Source: Bacteroidales bacterium
Lineage (GTDB): Bacteria; Bacteroidota; Bacteroidia; Bacteroidales; 4484-276
Length of the DNA stretch: 64,000 nt
Reading direction: 5' to 3'
Assembly: GCA_014860585.1 (NCBI GenBank)
Contig: JACZJL010000012.1
Location: forward strand, 1 to 64,000
Part shown: positions 43,896 through 53,431 of the stretch, piece after piece
Layout of the letters: each line of letters starts with the position of its first letter
Position numbering within the stretch: position 1 is the first letter of the stretch
Program-made: the position numbers and the translations under genes
The notes under the pieces: model-generated
The model's input: the letters and a program-made list of their open reading frames with translations, nothing else
What the model was told of the DNA's origin: nothing
The model's database searches: none

Positions 43896-44360
43896 TTAAT
43901 CGTTCATCGCTTCCAGAACCTGAGCGGCATGGTCTTTTGTCTTAACATTGTCAATCACCCGCTCAATCATTCCTTTTTCATCAATTACAAATGTCATTCT
44001 GATAATGCCTTCATAAGCTTTGCCGTACATTTTTTTCTCGCCCCACGCCCCGTAAGCCTTCAGAACCACCTTCTCAGTATCGGCGATCAAAGGGAAAGGC
44101 AGATTATATTTTTCGGCAAATTTCTTTTGTTTTTGCACAGGATCTGCACTAACACCAAGAATTTTAAAACCTTTACCCATTAGTTCATCATAATTATCTC
44201 TGAGATTACACGATTCAGCAGTACAGCCAGGAGTGTCTGCTTTCGGGTAAAAATATAAAATCACTTTGCTACCTGCAAAATCTTTAAGGCTAATGGTTCT
44301 CCCATCCTGATCCAGTGCATTGAAATCCGGAGCTTTGTGTCCAATCTGAAGTTGTGTCAT
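43896..44360 (-). CDS. bcp: Thioredoxin-dependent peroxiredoxin Bcp
   Basis: A 154-aa peroxiredoxin that reduces peroxides with electrons from thioredoxin. The active site PKADTPGCTAESCNLRDNY has the peroxidatic Cys and a second Cys five residues later, the atypical 2-Cys arrangement of E. coli Bcp. ILGVSADPVQKQKKFAEKY and the Arg in GIIRMTFVID complete the family signature. It sits between nth and recA, a stress/repair neighbourhood. Confidence 0.95.
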   Translation of the reverse strand: MTQLQIGHKAPDFNALDQDGRTISLKDFAGSKVILYFYPKADTPGCTAESCNLRDNYDELMGKGFKILGVSADPVQKQKKFAEKYNLPFPLIADTEKVVLKAYGAWGEKKMYGKAYEGIIRMTFVIDEKGMIERVIDNVKTKDHAAQVLEAMND

Positions 44361-44422
44361 AGTTTTGATTGTGTTTTAAATTAATGCCAAATATACAATT
44401 TAAAGGGAAAAGGTTCTTACGA

Positions 44423-45091
44423 TTAAGAATTATTAAGAGCCGGATTTGTGTTCAAAACATTCGATTGATAGTACTTGCAAAAATAGTTGATTTTGCATAC
44501 ATCGCATTTTGGTTTTCGTGCAATACAAACGTATCTGCCATGCAAAATCAGCCAGTGGTGAGCACGTGAAATATACTCCTTCGGAATGAATTTTACCAGT
44601 TGCTTTTCCGTGTCCAGCGGATTCTTTGGATTTGTTGTTAACCCAATCCTTTTGGAAACCCTGAAAACATGAGTATCAACAGCCATGGCAGGTTGATTAA
44701 AAAATACGGAGGCTATGACATTGGCAGTTTTCCTTCCAACACCGGGTAGTTTTTGCAAATTGTCTATGTCCGAAGGGACAACACCATCAAAATCCTCTAT
44801 CAGCTTTTGCGCCATTCCAATCAGGTGTTTAGTTTTGTTGTTGGGGTAAGAACAGCTCTTGATCACATTAAAAACCTCTTCAAACTGAGCTGATGCCAGA
44901 AATGCCGGGTTTGGAAATTTATTAAAAAAAGATGGAGTCAGCATATTTACCCTTTTATCAGTGCATTGTGCTGATAAAATCACAGCCACCAATAATTGGT
45001 AGGGATCTGAGTAAGTCAATTCTGTTTTGACATCAGGCTGATTTACTGAGAAGTATTCGATAAATTGACGATATCTTTCCTTTTTTGTCAA
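44423..45091 (-). CDS. nth: Endonuclease III
   Basis: A 222-aa DNA glycosylase/AP lyase that removes oxidised pyrimidines. The helix-hairpin-helix LPGVGRKTANVIASVFF carries the catalytic Lys, the catalytic Asp is in VDTHVFRVSKRIGL, and the C-terminal [4Fe-4S] loop is C-x6-C-x2-C-x5-C (CIARKPKCDVCKINYFC). The start is TTG at 45091: no ATG lies upstream in frame near it, and the resulting N-terminus (MTKKERYRQ) is typical for Bacteroidota Nth. Confidence 0.95.
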   Translation of the reverse strand: MTKKERYRQFIEYFSVNQPDVKTELTYSDPYQLLVAVILSAQCTDKRVNMLTPSFFNKFPNPAFLASAQFEEVFNVIKSCSYPNNKTKHLIGMAQKLIEDFDGVVPSDIDNLQKLPGVGRKTANVIASVFFNQPAMAVDTHVFRVSKRIGLTTNPKNPLDTEKQLVKFIPKEYISRAHHWLILHGRYVCIARKPKCDVCKINYFCKYYQSNVLNTNPALNNS

Positions 45092-45114
45092 ATGTTTAAT
45101 AATTTGAATTGCAA

Positions 45115-45152
45115 AAATAAAAAAAGCCGTCCGATAATGAGGACGACTTTTG
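45115..45152 (-). terminator. Terminator after the small protein gene
   Basis: On the minus strand AAAAGTCGTCC-tcattatc-GGACGGCTTTT with a T run. It ends the sigma factor/small-protein unit upstream of nth. Confidence 0.7.
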
Positions 45153-45177
45153 TATTTTTTCGCGGGAATTTCACAGG

Positions 45178-45444
45178 TTAGTTCAGTAGCAGGTTAAAAT
45201 TGCCTGAGGCTCGGGTTTTATTGACCGAAAAAGCCTTCGAAAATCCCATAATGTTTTTAATTACTGATTCGCTTGGACCGATCTGAATCTTGCGGAGGTA
45301 ATTTTTTACCCTGATGATTGTACTGAACTCCCTGGAAAGCTTTTTGTCGGCTCGTCTAATACGCAGGAATTTCTCAGCATCTGAAAGATCGTTTTCACTA
45401 CAGGCGAATAGAATTAGATCATTAATTGTGTTAAAATTTTGCAT
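45178..45444 (-). CDS. Small helical protein of unknown function behind an ECF sigma gene
   Basis: An 88-aa soluble protein, helical and basic (DAEKFLRIRRADKKLSRE, RVKNYLRKIQIG), with no membrane segment or zinc motif. It was not recognised. It follows the ECF sigma factor by 90 bp on the same strand and ends at a terminator. A regulatory partnership with the sigma factor is possible but unsupported by motifs. ATG at 45444 (MQNFNTINDLILF) is preferred to an earlier in-frame start. Confidence 0.6.
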   Translation of the reverse strand: MQNFNTINDLILFACSENDLSDAEKFLRIRRADKKLSREFSTIIRVKNYLRKIQIGPSESVIKNIMGFSKAFSVNKTRASGNFNLLLN

Positions 45445-45534
45445 AGGCTGTTTTGTTGTTATACTAATCAATTGACAAAACAGCAAACGCTACAATGAGA
45501 TCAAATATTTCGTTAAATCAGATTTTGAAACGAC

Positions 45535-46122
45535 TTATTTTGTTAGGATCACATTTTTCTCTTTGATGAGCTTGCGCAGGTTAATCAGCGCGTAGCGCAT
45601 CCTTCCAAGAGCGGTATTAATGCTTACGTCGGTTTGTTCGGCGATGTCCTTGAAACTCATCTCAGCGTAATGTCGCATAAAGAGCACTTCTTTCTGCTCT
45701 TCGGGAAGCAGTTCGATTAGACTTCTGACGTCGTCGTGTATCTGGTCGGTAATGATCTGATCCTCGATGGAGGGATCAGTGAACCTAATGGTGTCAAATA
45801 TGTCGAACTCACTGTTATCATTATCAATAACAGGAATTCGTTTTGATTTTCTGAAATAGTCGATGATCAGGTTGTGCGCTATCCGCATCACCCATTGAAT
45901 GAATTTACCTTCCTCTTTGTAAGCACCTGACCTGATGGTTTTAATTACTTTAATAAATGTATCCTGGAATATGTCATCAGCCAGTTGTTTGTCCTTAACA
46001 ACCATTAAAATGTAAGCAAAGACACGGTTTTGATGACGGTGGATTAACTTTTCGAGGCAGAAATGGTTACCTTCCAGATATTGACTAATCAACTCCTTGT
46101 CTGTGGGAATTTGGGCTTTCAT
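45535..46122 (-). CDS. RNA polymerase ECF sigma factor
   Basis: A 195-aa sigma-70-family factor of the extracytoplasmic-function type. Region 2 includes VKDKQLADDIFQDTFIKVIK and GKFIQWVMRIAHNLIIDYFR (-10 recognition and melting). Region 4 is LPEEQKEVLFMRHYAEMSFK followed by a DIAEQTDVSINTALGRMRYA helix-turn-helix (-35 recognition). Regions 1 and 3 are absent. A well-formed promoter lies about 105 bp upstream. No transmembrane anti-sigma gene is adjacent. Confidence 0.93.
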   Translation of the reverse strand: MKAQIPTDKELISQYLEGNHFCLEKLIHRHQNRVFAYILMVVKDKQLADDIFQDTFIKVIKTIRSGAYKEEGKFIQWVMRIAHNLIIDYFRKSKRIPVIDNDNSEFDIFDTIRFTDPSIEDQIITDQIHDDVRSLIELLPEEQKEVLFMRHYAEMSFKDIAEQTDVSINTALGRMRYALINLRKLIKEKNVILTK

Positions 46123-46228
46123 ACAAGTCTCCTTTTTTGATTTATTTAAACAAAGAGTAGAATTTATTCGATAACCGATCCTCCATAAATTTAATTAGTA
46201 AATAACAATTTCTTTCAAAACGATGGTG

Positions 46229-46259
46229 CAAATGTACACCATAAATTTTTACCACCAAA
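46229..46259 (-). promoter_or_regulatory. Promoter of the ECF sigma factor gene
   Basis: On the minus strand TTTG (46259-46256), 19 bp, then TACATTTG (46236-46229): a full match to the Bacteroidota TTTG-N19-TAnnTTTG promoter. Confidence 0.65.
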
Positions 46260-46266
46260 TTTTTTT

Positions 46267-46274
46267 TACATTTG
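46267..46274 (+). promoter_or_regulatory. Predicted -7 box of uvrA
   Basis: TACATTTG on the plus strand, 65 bp before the uvrA ATG. No clear -33 element at the standard distance. It is back-to-back with the sigma-gene promoter. Confidence 0.4.
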
Positions 46275-46339
46275 TCGCCTTCTGTAACCTTTTTAAGGTT
46301 CGAAAATCGCAAAAAATATACCACCTTTAGATAAATACT

Positions 46340-49171
46340 ATGCCGGTTGTTAATGTTGATGGGCTTGATCCAAAGAAATTTATACTGATCAAGGGCGCGC
46401 GCGTTCATAATTTGAAAAATATTGATGTAGCTATTGCCCGCAACAAGTTGGTGGTAATCACAGGTTTGTCAGGATCGGGCAAATCTTCGCTTGCATTCGA
46501 CACATTGTATGCTGACGGTCAGCGCCGGTACGTCGAAAGTCTCAGTTCATATGCCCGTCAATTCCTCGGTAGGATGCAAAAACCTGAGGTGGATTATATT
46601 AAAGGTATATCCCCAGCAATTGCCATCGAACAAAAAGTGAATGTCCGTAATCCGCGATCTACAGTTGGCACCTCCACAGAAATTTATGAGTACATGAAGT
46701 TGCTGTTTGCCAGAATTGGTAAAACTTTTTCACCAGTTTCGGGCAAGCAGGTACAATACCATTCTGTGACTGATGTGGTTACTTTTATCGAAAACCTTCC
46801 TGATGAAACTTCTGTATTGATCACCAGCGATTTGAAAGTCAAATCCGGACGAAAATTCGAGGAACAACTTGCTGTTTTGTTGCAACAAGGCTTTACAAGA
46901 GTTTTTATAGACTCAAAAATCCTGAAAATAGAAGAATTGACAAAAGATAATCAAGCCTTTTCTCAAATTGAAAACCATGAAAGCATTCAATTGATTGTTG
47001 ACCGGCTAACGGTCAACCACGACGACAAAGACCAAGGTTCGCGCGTGGCTGATTCAGCGCAGACAGCTTTTTATGAGGGAGAAGGCAAATGTCAGATGCA
47101 TGTCTTTGATGCCAATGGCTTTGAGACTACCACCTTTTCTAACCGTTTTGAAATGGACGGGATTGAATTTGAAGAGCCAACCGAAAACCTGTTCAGCTTC
47201 AATAACCCATACGGCGCCTGTAAACGCTGTGAAGGCTTTGGCAGTGTAATCGGGATTGATGAAGACCTTGTAATTCCAGATAAAAGTTTGTCGGTTTACC
47301 AGGGTGCTATTGCTCCATGGAAAGGTGAAAAAATGGGTCAATGGAGGGATTTGTTGGTTTTGGCCTCACGAAAATTTGATTTCCCTATCCATAAGCCGTT
47401 TTATGATCTCACTCAAGCGCAAAAAGATTTGCTATGGACTGGAAATGAGCATTTTGATGGACTCAACGAGTTTTTCAGGCAGGTAGAAGAGCAAACGTAC
47501 AAAATACAATACAGGGTGATGCTATCGCGGTACCGGGGCAAAACGCTATGCCCCGATTGCAGGGGAACCCGTCTTCGCAAAGATGCCAACTACGTGAAAG
47601 TTGGTGGAAAATCAATCAGCGACCTGGTGTTGATGCCACTGGATCAGCTGATCACTTTTTTCGATGAGCTTCAACTATCAGAATACGAAACAGAAGTTTC
47701 CAGTCGAATTTTAATTGAGATTCGCAGTCGACTTGATTTTCTGTGTGATGTAGGGTTGGGTTATTTGACCCTTAACCGGCTTTCGTCGAGTCTCTCCGGT
47801 GGAGAATCGCAGCGCATCAACCTGGCAACATCGCTCGGAAGCAGCCTTGTGGGTTCCATGTACATCCTTGATGAGCCGAGTATCGGGCTGCATCCGCGAG
47901 ATACAAAGCGACTCATTAGCGTGTTGCAGCGACTTAAAAAGCTGGGCAATACGGTGATCGTAGTTGAGCATGATGAAGACATTATGCGTGCTTCCGATCA
48001 GATCATTGACATCGGTCCATTAGCAGGCAATCTTGGCGGCGAAGTTGTTTTCTCAGGTTCGCTGGAAGAGTTGATGAATGACAATAAAAGCTTTACAGCA
48101 AAATACCTGAGCAGGGAGTTGAAAATTGAAGTTCCGAAAATCCGGAGAAAATGGAAGGATTTCATCGAATTTCAGGGCTGTCGTGAAAACAATCTGAAAA
48201 ACCTGAATGTCCGTATTCCGCTGAACATTTTTACCGTGGTTACAGGGGTAAGCGGTTCTGGGAAGTCATCACTGATCAAAGGCATAGTCTTTCCTGCTTT
48301 GAAACGCCATTTAGGAGGCTATACTGAAAAAACCGGCAAATACGATAAAATGACCGGCGATCTCAGCCAGATCAGGGCTGTAGAATTTGTTGACCAAAAC
48401 CCGATCGGTCGCTCTTCCAGGTCAAATCCAGCGACTTATGTAAAAGCCTTTGATGATATCAGGGAGTTGTTTGCCGACCAGCAACTGGCAAAAGTCAGAG
48501 GCTATAAACCGGGTTTTTTCTCATTCAACGTACCCGGGGGCAGATGTGAGGAATGCGAGGGAGAAGGCCTGGTAAAGATTGAGATGCAATTTATGGCCGA
48601 CATCTATTTAACCTGCGAAACCTGTGGAGGAAGACGGTTTAAGGATGAGGTACTGGATGTGAATTACCAGGGAAAAAACATCAGCGACATTCTCGATCTG
48701 ACAATAGAGGAAGCGATTGCGTTTTTTGAAGAGAAAAAACCAACCGCTACACAAAAAAGAATTATGAACAAATTGAAGCCATTGCAGGATGTAGGATTAG
48801 GCTACCTCAAACTGGGACAGGCTTCAAGCACACTTTCCGGTGGAGAAGCTCAGCGCATTAAACTGGCTTCATTTCTTACCAAAGGCTCAGCAGAACAACC
48901 CACCTTATTTATCTTTGACGAACCAACTACAGGACTTCATTTTCATGACATCAGCAAATTGCTCGATTCCCTCAATGCCTTGATAGAAAATGGCCATACG
49001 ATTTTAGTGATCGAACACAACCCCGAAATCATCAAATCGGCCGATTGGGTAATTGACCTCGGGCCCGAGGGCGGCGACAAGGGTGGTGAAATTGTTTTTG
49101 AAAACACACCTGAAGAAATGGCAAAATCAGGAATCTCTTATACCGGGAAGTTTTTGAAGGATAAGATGTAA
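46340..49171 (+). CDS. uvrA: Excinuclease ABC subunit A
   Basis: A 943-aa damage-recognition ATPase of nucleotide excision repair. Two ABC modules are complete: Walker A GLSGSGKSSLAFDTLYADG and GVSGSGKSSLIKGIVFPAL; signatures LSSSLSGGESQRI and STLSGGEAQRIKLA; Walker B LDEPSIGLH and DEPTTGLH. Zinc-finger cysteine pairs occur at CKRCEGFG, CPDCRGTR, CEECEGEG and CETCGGRR. The length is normal. It is divergent from the sigma factor gene, with 217 bp between the starts. Confidence 0.98.
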   Translation: MPVVNVDGLDPKKFILIKGARVHNLKNIDVAIARNKLVVITGLSGSGKSSLAFDTLYADGQRRYVESLSSYARQFLGRMQKPEVDYIKGISPAIAIEQKVNVRNPRSTVGTSTEIYEYMKLLFARIGKTFSPVSGKQVQYHSVTDVVTFIENLPDETSVLITSDLKVKSGRKFEEQLAVLLQQGFTRVFIDSKILKIEELTKDNQAFSQIENHESIQLIVDRLTVNHDDKDQGSRVADSAQTAFYEGEGKCQMHVFDANGFETTTFSNRFEMDGIEFEEPTENLFSFNNPYGACKRCEGFGSVIGIDEDLVIPDKSLSVYQGAIAPWKGEKMGQWRDLLVLASRKFDFPIHKPFYDLTQAQKDLLWTGNEHFDGLNEFFRQVEEQTYKIQYRVMLSRYRGKTLCPDCRGTRLRKDANYVKVGGKSISDLVLMPLDQLITFFDELQLSEYETEVSSRILIEIRSRLDFLCDVGLGYLTLNRLSSSLSGGESQRINLATSLGSSLVGSMYILDEPSIGLHPRDTKRLISVLQRLKKLGNTVIVVEHDEDIMRASDQIIDIGPLAGNLGGEVVFSGSLEELMNDNKSFTAKYLSRELKIEVPKIRRKWKDFIEFQGCRENNLKNLNVRIPLNIFTVVTGVSGSGKSSLIKGIVFPALKRHLGGYTEKTGKYDKMTGDLSQIRAVEFVDQNPIGRSSRSNPATYVKAFDDIRELFADQQLAKVRGYKPGFFSFNVPGGRCEECEGEGLVKIEMQFMADIYLTCETCGGRRFKDEVLDVNYQGKNISDILDLTIEEAIAFFEEKKPTATQKRIMNKLKPLQDVGLGYLKLGQASSTLSGGEAQRIKLASFLTKGSAEQPTLFIFDEPTTGLHFHDISKLLDSLNALIENGHTILVIEHNPEIIKSADWVIDLGPEGGDKGGEIVFENTPEEMAKSGISYTGKFLKDKM

Positions 49172-49232
49172 TCAGTTATTCAATTTCTCCGGTCATTTGA
49201 ATTAAAGCCCAAAGATTGTTCTCCCTAAATTT

Positions 49233-50528
49233 CTAATAATCGAAAGCATACATAGTGGTGACATTCACCAGTTGGTCATACCGACTGCCCTGCGGGCGGA
49301 AATAGACATAAAAGGTATATTCGTTGTTGGTTTCAAAAAAGTTACCTTCAGCAAAAGTGAGGTCGCCCACCTTAGAATTATTTGGCAGTAAAATATAATG
49401 ATAGTTGTAGTACCCTTGTTTAAGAAGCAGCTTTGCTTCAAATCCAAACCGCTCGAAATTAAAAGTAAGTTCTGCCTCACGGAGTAACTGCCAGTTGGTC
49501 AATCCACCGAAAATGTAAAGTTTGCCGTCAATCAGGGGTGTAGGATAGGGCAGAAAAAAATTGACAGTACAGTACTCCGACTCGATGGAACTATCGGGCC
49601 AGTCCTCAGTCTTGATCAGGAAGCGGCCGTTCATGCTTTCCTGTATTCGCTGATAAACATTTTTATTCTTCACCTCGTCTTCGTGCAAAAAAACCTGGTA
49701 TCCGTCAAGTGGATCATATTCAATAGCATTCACCCTCATCGAATTGTACCGAAGGCTCTTGATGTCGAAATACCGGTAATCGTTCCCGGCATCGAAGACG
49801 CAGGCTCCGGCATTATCGTAGATTAACTCACGACCCGAAACCTGCCTGGGTTTCATGTTTGTAATCGCATTGTCCCAACGACCATTCTGCCTGATGGTGA
49901 CTTTGATTTCTTTAAAAGGATCAACAACATAAATGTTGGCAGTGTTGATCGAAAATGTGATCTCCTGCTTGAAGTCACGATCTACAACATTTGAAGGCCT
50001 GTCAACTACCGCTGAGAGATCTGCTTTTGGATCAATAACATAAAAGCGGCGTGTCAGGATGACTTCATCAGGTTGTTTCTCCAAATAAACTTTAACCAGG
50101 TAATTGCCACTTAATTTATAACTGATTACATCGTTCGGGATCATTTTTCGATAATGCACATAAGACTGCATGGTGTTAATTGAATAGTCGTAAGAAGGGA
50201 TAAAATCGTCAGTAAACGATTCAAGATATTCATTGGGCATTAGGTCCGACGGGTTCCAATCGGCATCACAATGTATGATCGTGTATTCGTATTTGCTGTA
50301 ATCTGCCGAAAGATCATCAAACGATAACATCAGCTTCTCTTCAGAATGAAGTGCTACAATGGGAGATGACATTTCGAAACCCATTTTATAGAGCAGTACG
50401 GAGCGGATATTAGGCTGATAAACAAAATCTTCGTAGCGTAAGTAATCATCACTGAAATAATCGGTTTGCGCAATACCTTGGAGTCCGAAAAAAAATAAAA
50501 TAATAAAAATCGTGATGTATTTCATCAT
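49233..50528 (-). CDS. Type IX secretion system plug protein (DUF5103)
   Basis: A 431-aa exported protein with signal peptide (MMKYITIFIILFFFGLQGIAQ). It matches the DUF5103 family, whose Flavobacterium member occludes the periplasmic/outer side of the SprA translocon of the T9SS. Visible features are RSVLLYKMGFEMSSPIVALHS near the N-terminus, IHCDADWNPSDLMPNEYLES, and a C-terminal GGLTNWQ...KLLLKQGYYNYHYIL beta domain. It fits with the several T9SS substrates in this window. ATG at 50528 begins the signal peptide; the frame continues upstream without family-like sequence. Confidence 0.85.
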   Translation of the reverse strand: MMKYITIFIILFFFGLQGIAQTDYFSDDYLRYEDFVYQPNIRSVLLYKMGFEMSSPIVALHSEEKLMLSFDDLSADYSKYEYTIIHCDADWNPSDLMPNEYLESFTDDFIPSYDYSINTMQSYVHYRKMIPNDVISYKLSGNYLVKVYLEKQPDEVILTRRFYVIDPKADLSAVVDRPSNVVDRDFKQEITFSINTANIYVVDPFKEIKVTIRQNGRWDNAITNMKPRQVSGRELIYDNAGACVFDAGNDYRYFDIKSLRYNSMRVNAIEYDPLDGYQVFLHEDEVKNKNVYQRIQESMNGRFLIKTEDWPDSSIESEYCTVNFFLPYPTPLIDGKLYIFGGLTNWQLLREAELTFNFERFGFEAKLLLKQGYYNYHYILLPNNSKVGDLTFAEGNFFETNNEYTFYVYFRPQGSRYDQLVNVTTMYAFDY

Positions 50529-50869
50529 TGTTTTGGGATTTAGTCTTTTAAAAATCATGCTCAAAAGTATTGAAAGTTTGAAAACTAAAAGAAAAAAATT
50601 GAATTGTAGATTCTATCAGCAGATTGTGTTGAATTACCTTTATGCCTCTGAAAAATGAAAATTACCTTTACAAATTCAAAACCATAATCAAATGTTTTGT
50701 TAATTTGTCTCAAAAGAATTTGTAATACTCTCAGAAAGAAGATTTTGAGGCAACATCTATTATAAATTTTCAAAAAACTACTGAATCACTTAATTAAAAT
50801 TTCTAAGTTTGCAGCCTTTTTTACCAGGTTTTTGATACAATTAATCCATCATACATTTCAAACAGAAAT
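50529..50869. other. Divergent intergenic region between T9SS plug and nqrA
   Basis: A-T-rich spacer with no coding sequence I can support. A TAAGTTTG box (50804-50811) fits the -7 consensus for nqrA, 58 bp before its ATG; no clear -33 partner. A lone Rex-like half-site TTGTTAA lies near 50697 but lacks its second half. Confidence 0.45.
50804..50811 (+). promoter_or_regulatory. Predicted -7 box of the nqr operon
   Basis: TAAGTTTG matches TAnnTTTG, 58 bp before the nqrA start. Confidence 0.4.
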
Positions 50870-52222
50870 ATGTCAGAAACTATTACGATCAAACAGGGAC
50901 TTGACATCAATCTAATGGGAGAAGCCGAAAAGGTGACCAGGCAGGTTGACACCGGGTTGTATGCCATCAAACCAACGGATTTTACCGGTGTTTTCCCAAA
51001 AGTTCTTGTACAGGAAGGAGACAGGGTGAAAGCCGGAACTCCACTGTTTTACGATAAATACCGTGAAACAATCAAACTGTGTGCACCTGTTAGTGGAACG
51101 ATTAAAGAGCTACGCCGCGGTGCAAAGCGTGTGTTGCATGAAATCATCATCGAGCCAGATACGCAGCAGGTTTTTGAAGATTTTGGCAAAGCAGATCCCA
51201 ACAACCTAACGCGGGAACAAATCACCGAAAAAATGCTTACAAGCGGTGTTTGGCCGGTGATAAGGCAGCGTCCTTACAATGTGATTGCCAATGCGGCTGA
51301 CCATCCAAAATCAATTTTCATCTCTTGTTTCGACACCAGTCCACTGGCGCCTGATTACAACTACATCATCAATGGACAGGGTGTTACTTTTCAATCAGGA
51401 CTGGATGCGCTGAAAAAACTGACGAATGGTAAAATTCACCTCAATTTAAAAAGTGGAGTTGCTGCATCAGAAGTTTTTACAAAAGCAAAAAATGTTCAGA
51501 TCAATTATTTCAACGGCCCACATCCGGCCGGAAACGTAGGTGTTCAGATTAACAAAATAGATCCGATCAACAAGGGGGATATCGTTTGGCATCTTCGTCC
51601 ACAGGAAGTGCTGACCATTGGCAGATTGTTTACCGAGGGTCGATTTAATTCCGAACGTATTATTGCCATCACCGGCTCTGAAGTTTTAAAACCCCTGTAC
51701 ATAAAGACCAATATCGGGGCAACGATCAGGGAGATTTTAAAAGATAATCTTAATGAAGGTAAACTCAGGTTTATCAGCGGCAACCCACTTACGGGGAAAA
51801 AAATTGACAAAAACGGCTTTATTGGTTTTTACGATTCGCAGGTCACCATCCTTCCCGAAGGCGATTATTACGAAATGTTCGGTTGGGTTCTGCCAGGCTT
51901 TGGTAAATTCAGCTACTCAAGGACATTTTTTACCTGGCTGCAATCAAAAAACAAAAAATACCGTCTCGATACCAACTTTCATGGCGGTCGCAGGGCGCTG
52001 GTAATGACCGGAGAAATGGAAAAAGTATTCCCCTTCGACATTTACCCCATGCAACTGATCAAGGCAATTATGATCGAAGATATAGAAGCGATGGAAAACC
52101 TTGGCATCTATGAGGTGGACGAGGAAGATTTTGCTTTGGTTGAATACATCGATACATCCAAAACCGAAATTCAGGAATTGGTGCGCAAGGGACTGGATTT
52201 GATGAGAAAAGAAATGAGTTAA
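50870..52222 (+). CDS. nqrA: Na+-translocating NADH:quinone reductase subunit A
   Basis: Peripheral cytoplasmic subunit (450 aa) of the six-subunit sodium-pumping NADH:ubiquinone/menaquinone oxidoreductase. The N-terminal barrel-sandwich region LYAIKPTDFTGVFPKVLVQ and APVSGTIKELRRGAKRVLHE resembles the RnfC/biotinyl-like domain. HPAGNVGVQINKI is the usual NqrA block, and SRTFFTWLQSKNKKY with GGRRALVMTGEMEKVFPFDI closes the protein. It is the first gene of a complete nqrABCDEF operon and contributes to quinone binding. Confidence 0.96.
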   Translation: MSETITIKQGLDINLMGEAEKVTRQVDTGLYAIKPTDFTGVFPKVLVQEGDRVKAGTPLFYDKYRETIKLCAPVSGTIKELRRGAKRVLHEIIIEPDTQQVFEDFGKADPNNLTREQITEKMLTSGVWPVIRQRPYNVIANAADHPKSIFISCFDTSPLAPDYNYIINGQGVTFQSGLDALKKLTNGKIHLNLKSGVAASEVFTKAKNVQINYFNGPHPAGNVGVQINKIDPINKGDIVWHLRPQEVLTIGRLFTEGRFNSERIIAITGSEVLKPLYIKTNIGATIREILKDNLNEGKLRFISGNPLTGKKIDKNGFIGFYDSQVTILPEGDYYEMFGWVLPGFGKFSYSRTFFTWLQSKNKKYRLDTNFHGGRRALVMTGEMEKVFPFDIYPMQLIKAIMIEDIEAMENLGIYEVDEEDFALVEYIDTSKTEIQELVRKGLDLMRKEMS

Positions 52223-52246
52223 TTTTAAATAAATCAAGATATCAGC

Positions 52247-53419
52247 ATGAATGCGATAAGAAATTTTGTTGATAAAATCAAACCAAACGTTCAAAAAGGT
52301 GGCCGCTTCCACTATTTACACTCTACATTTGAAGCATTCGAAACCTTTTTGTTTGTTCCAAATGACACTACCACCTCCGGAAGCCATATCCGCGATTACA
52401 TCGACATGAAACGTACGATGAGCGTTGTGGTGATGGCTTTAGTTCCAGTATTATTGTTTGGCATTTGGAACGTTGGATATCAGCACCATCTGTCACACGG
52501 CGTGATGGCTTCTTTATGGGACAATATCTTTTTTGGTGCATTAAAAGTTTTACCTATCCTTGTAGTTTCTTATGTGGTTGGGTTGGGAATTGAGTTTGCT
52601 TTTGCCCAGATTCGCGGGCACGAAGTAAATGAAGGTTTCCTGGTTTCCGGTTTTTTGATCCCATTGATTGTTCCGCCAGACACACCACTTTGGATGGTAG
52701 CGCTTGCAACCGCTTTCGCCGTAGTGATCGGGAAAGAAGTTTTTGGCGGTACAGGAATGAATATTCTTAACCCGGCCCTCACAGCCCGGGCGTTCCTCTT
52801 CTTTGCATACCCCCAGGATCTGTCGGGAGACAAAGTATGGATTGCCGAAAAAGCCGATGCCTACTCAGGTGCAACGCCATTGGGACAATTATTGACCAAT
52901 GAACCGATTTCATCATTACCCAGTGCTTCGGATATGTTCTTCGGGTTTATTCCTGGTTCAATCGGTGAAACCTCAACTTTTCTGATCTTGATTGGTGGGT
53001 TGTTCCTCATTTTAACCGGAATCGGAAGCTGGCGCATTATGATTTCAGTGTTTGCTGGAGGGTTCGCCCTGGCATTGCTTTTCAATATTTTGGGTCCGAT
53101 AGTCGCACCTGACAATGCTTACATGGCTATCCCACCCTATTACCACCTGATCATGGGGGGATTTGCTTTTGGCGCTGTTTATATGGCAACTGATCCTGTA
53201 AGTGCTTCTCAAACCAACCGGGGTAAATGGATTTATGGCATCTTAATCGGTGTGATTGCCGTCCTCATCAGGGTATTGAATCCTGCTTATCCCGAAGGTA
53301 TGATGCTTGCTATCCTCCTGATGAACGTATTTGCCCCTCTTATTGACCACTATGTGGTGGAGGCCAACATCAAGAAAAGGTTGAAAAGATATCAGAAAGC
53401 TCAATTAGCAACTACTTAA
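52247..53419 (+). CDS. nqrB: Na+-NQR subunit B
   Basis: A 390-aa integral membrane subunit with about ten helices that binds covalent FMN and riboflavin and forms the sodium path. The flavinylation motif is YSGATPLGQLL with Thr210 as FMN acceptor. VSGFLIPLIVPPDTPLWMVA, FGGTGMNILNPALTARAFLF and MATDPVSASQTNRGKWIYG are family blocks. It lies 24 bp after nqrA. Confidence 0.96.
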   Translation: MNAIRNFVDKIKPNVQKGGRFHYLHSTFEAFETFLFVPNDTTTSGSHIRDYIDMKRTMSVVVMALVPVLLFGIWNVGYQHHLSHGVMASLWDNIFFGALKVLPILVVSYVVGLGIEFAFAQIRGHEVNEGFLVSGFLIPLIVPPDTPLWMVALATAFAVVIGKEVFGGTGMNILNPALTARAFLFFAYPQDLSGDKVWIAEKADAYSGATPLGQLLTNEPISSLPSASDMFFGFIPGSIGETSTFLILIGGLFLILTGIGSWRIMISVFAGGFALALLFNILGPIVAPDNAYMAIPPYYHLIMGGFAFGAVYMATDPVSASQTNRGKWIYGILIGVIAVLIRVLNPAYPEGMMLAILLMNVFAPLIDHYVVEANIKKRLKRYQKAQLATT

Positions 53420-53431
53420 AAAAACAAGACA

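Noticed and set aside
46142-46408. Minus-strand 88-codon reading frame overlapping the uvrA start
   Set aside because: It overlaps the certain uvrA N-terminus and both divergent promoters, and has no family-like sequence.
50690-50715. Second Rex operator before nqrA
   Set aside because: Only one half-site (TTGTTAA) is present; the second half does not match.
50585-50773. 62-codon minus-strand reading frame upstream of the T9SS plug gene
   Set aside because: Phe/Lys-rich translation of A-T-rich spacer, no recognisable start context or motif.
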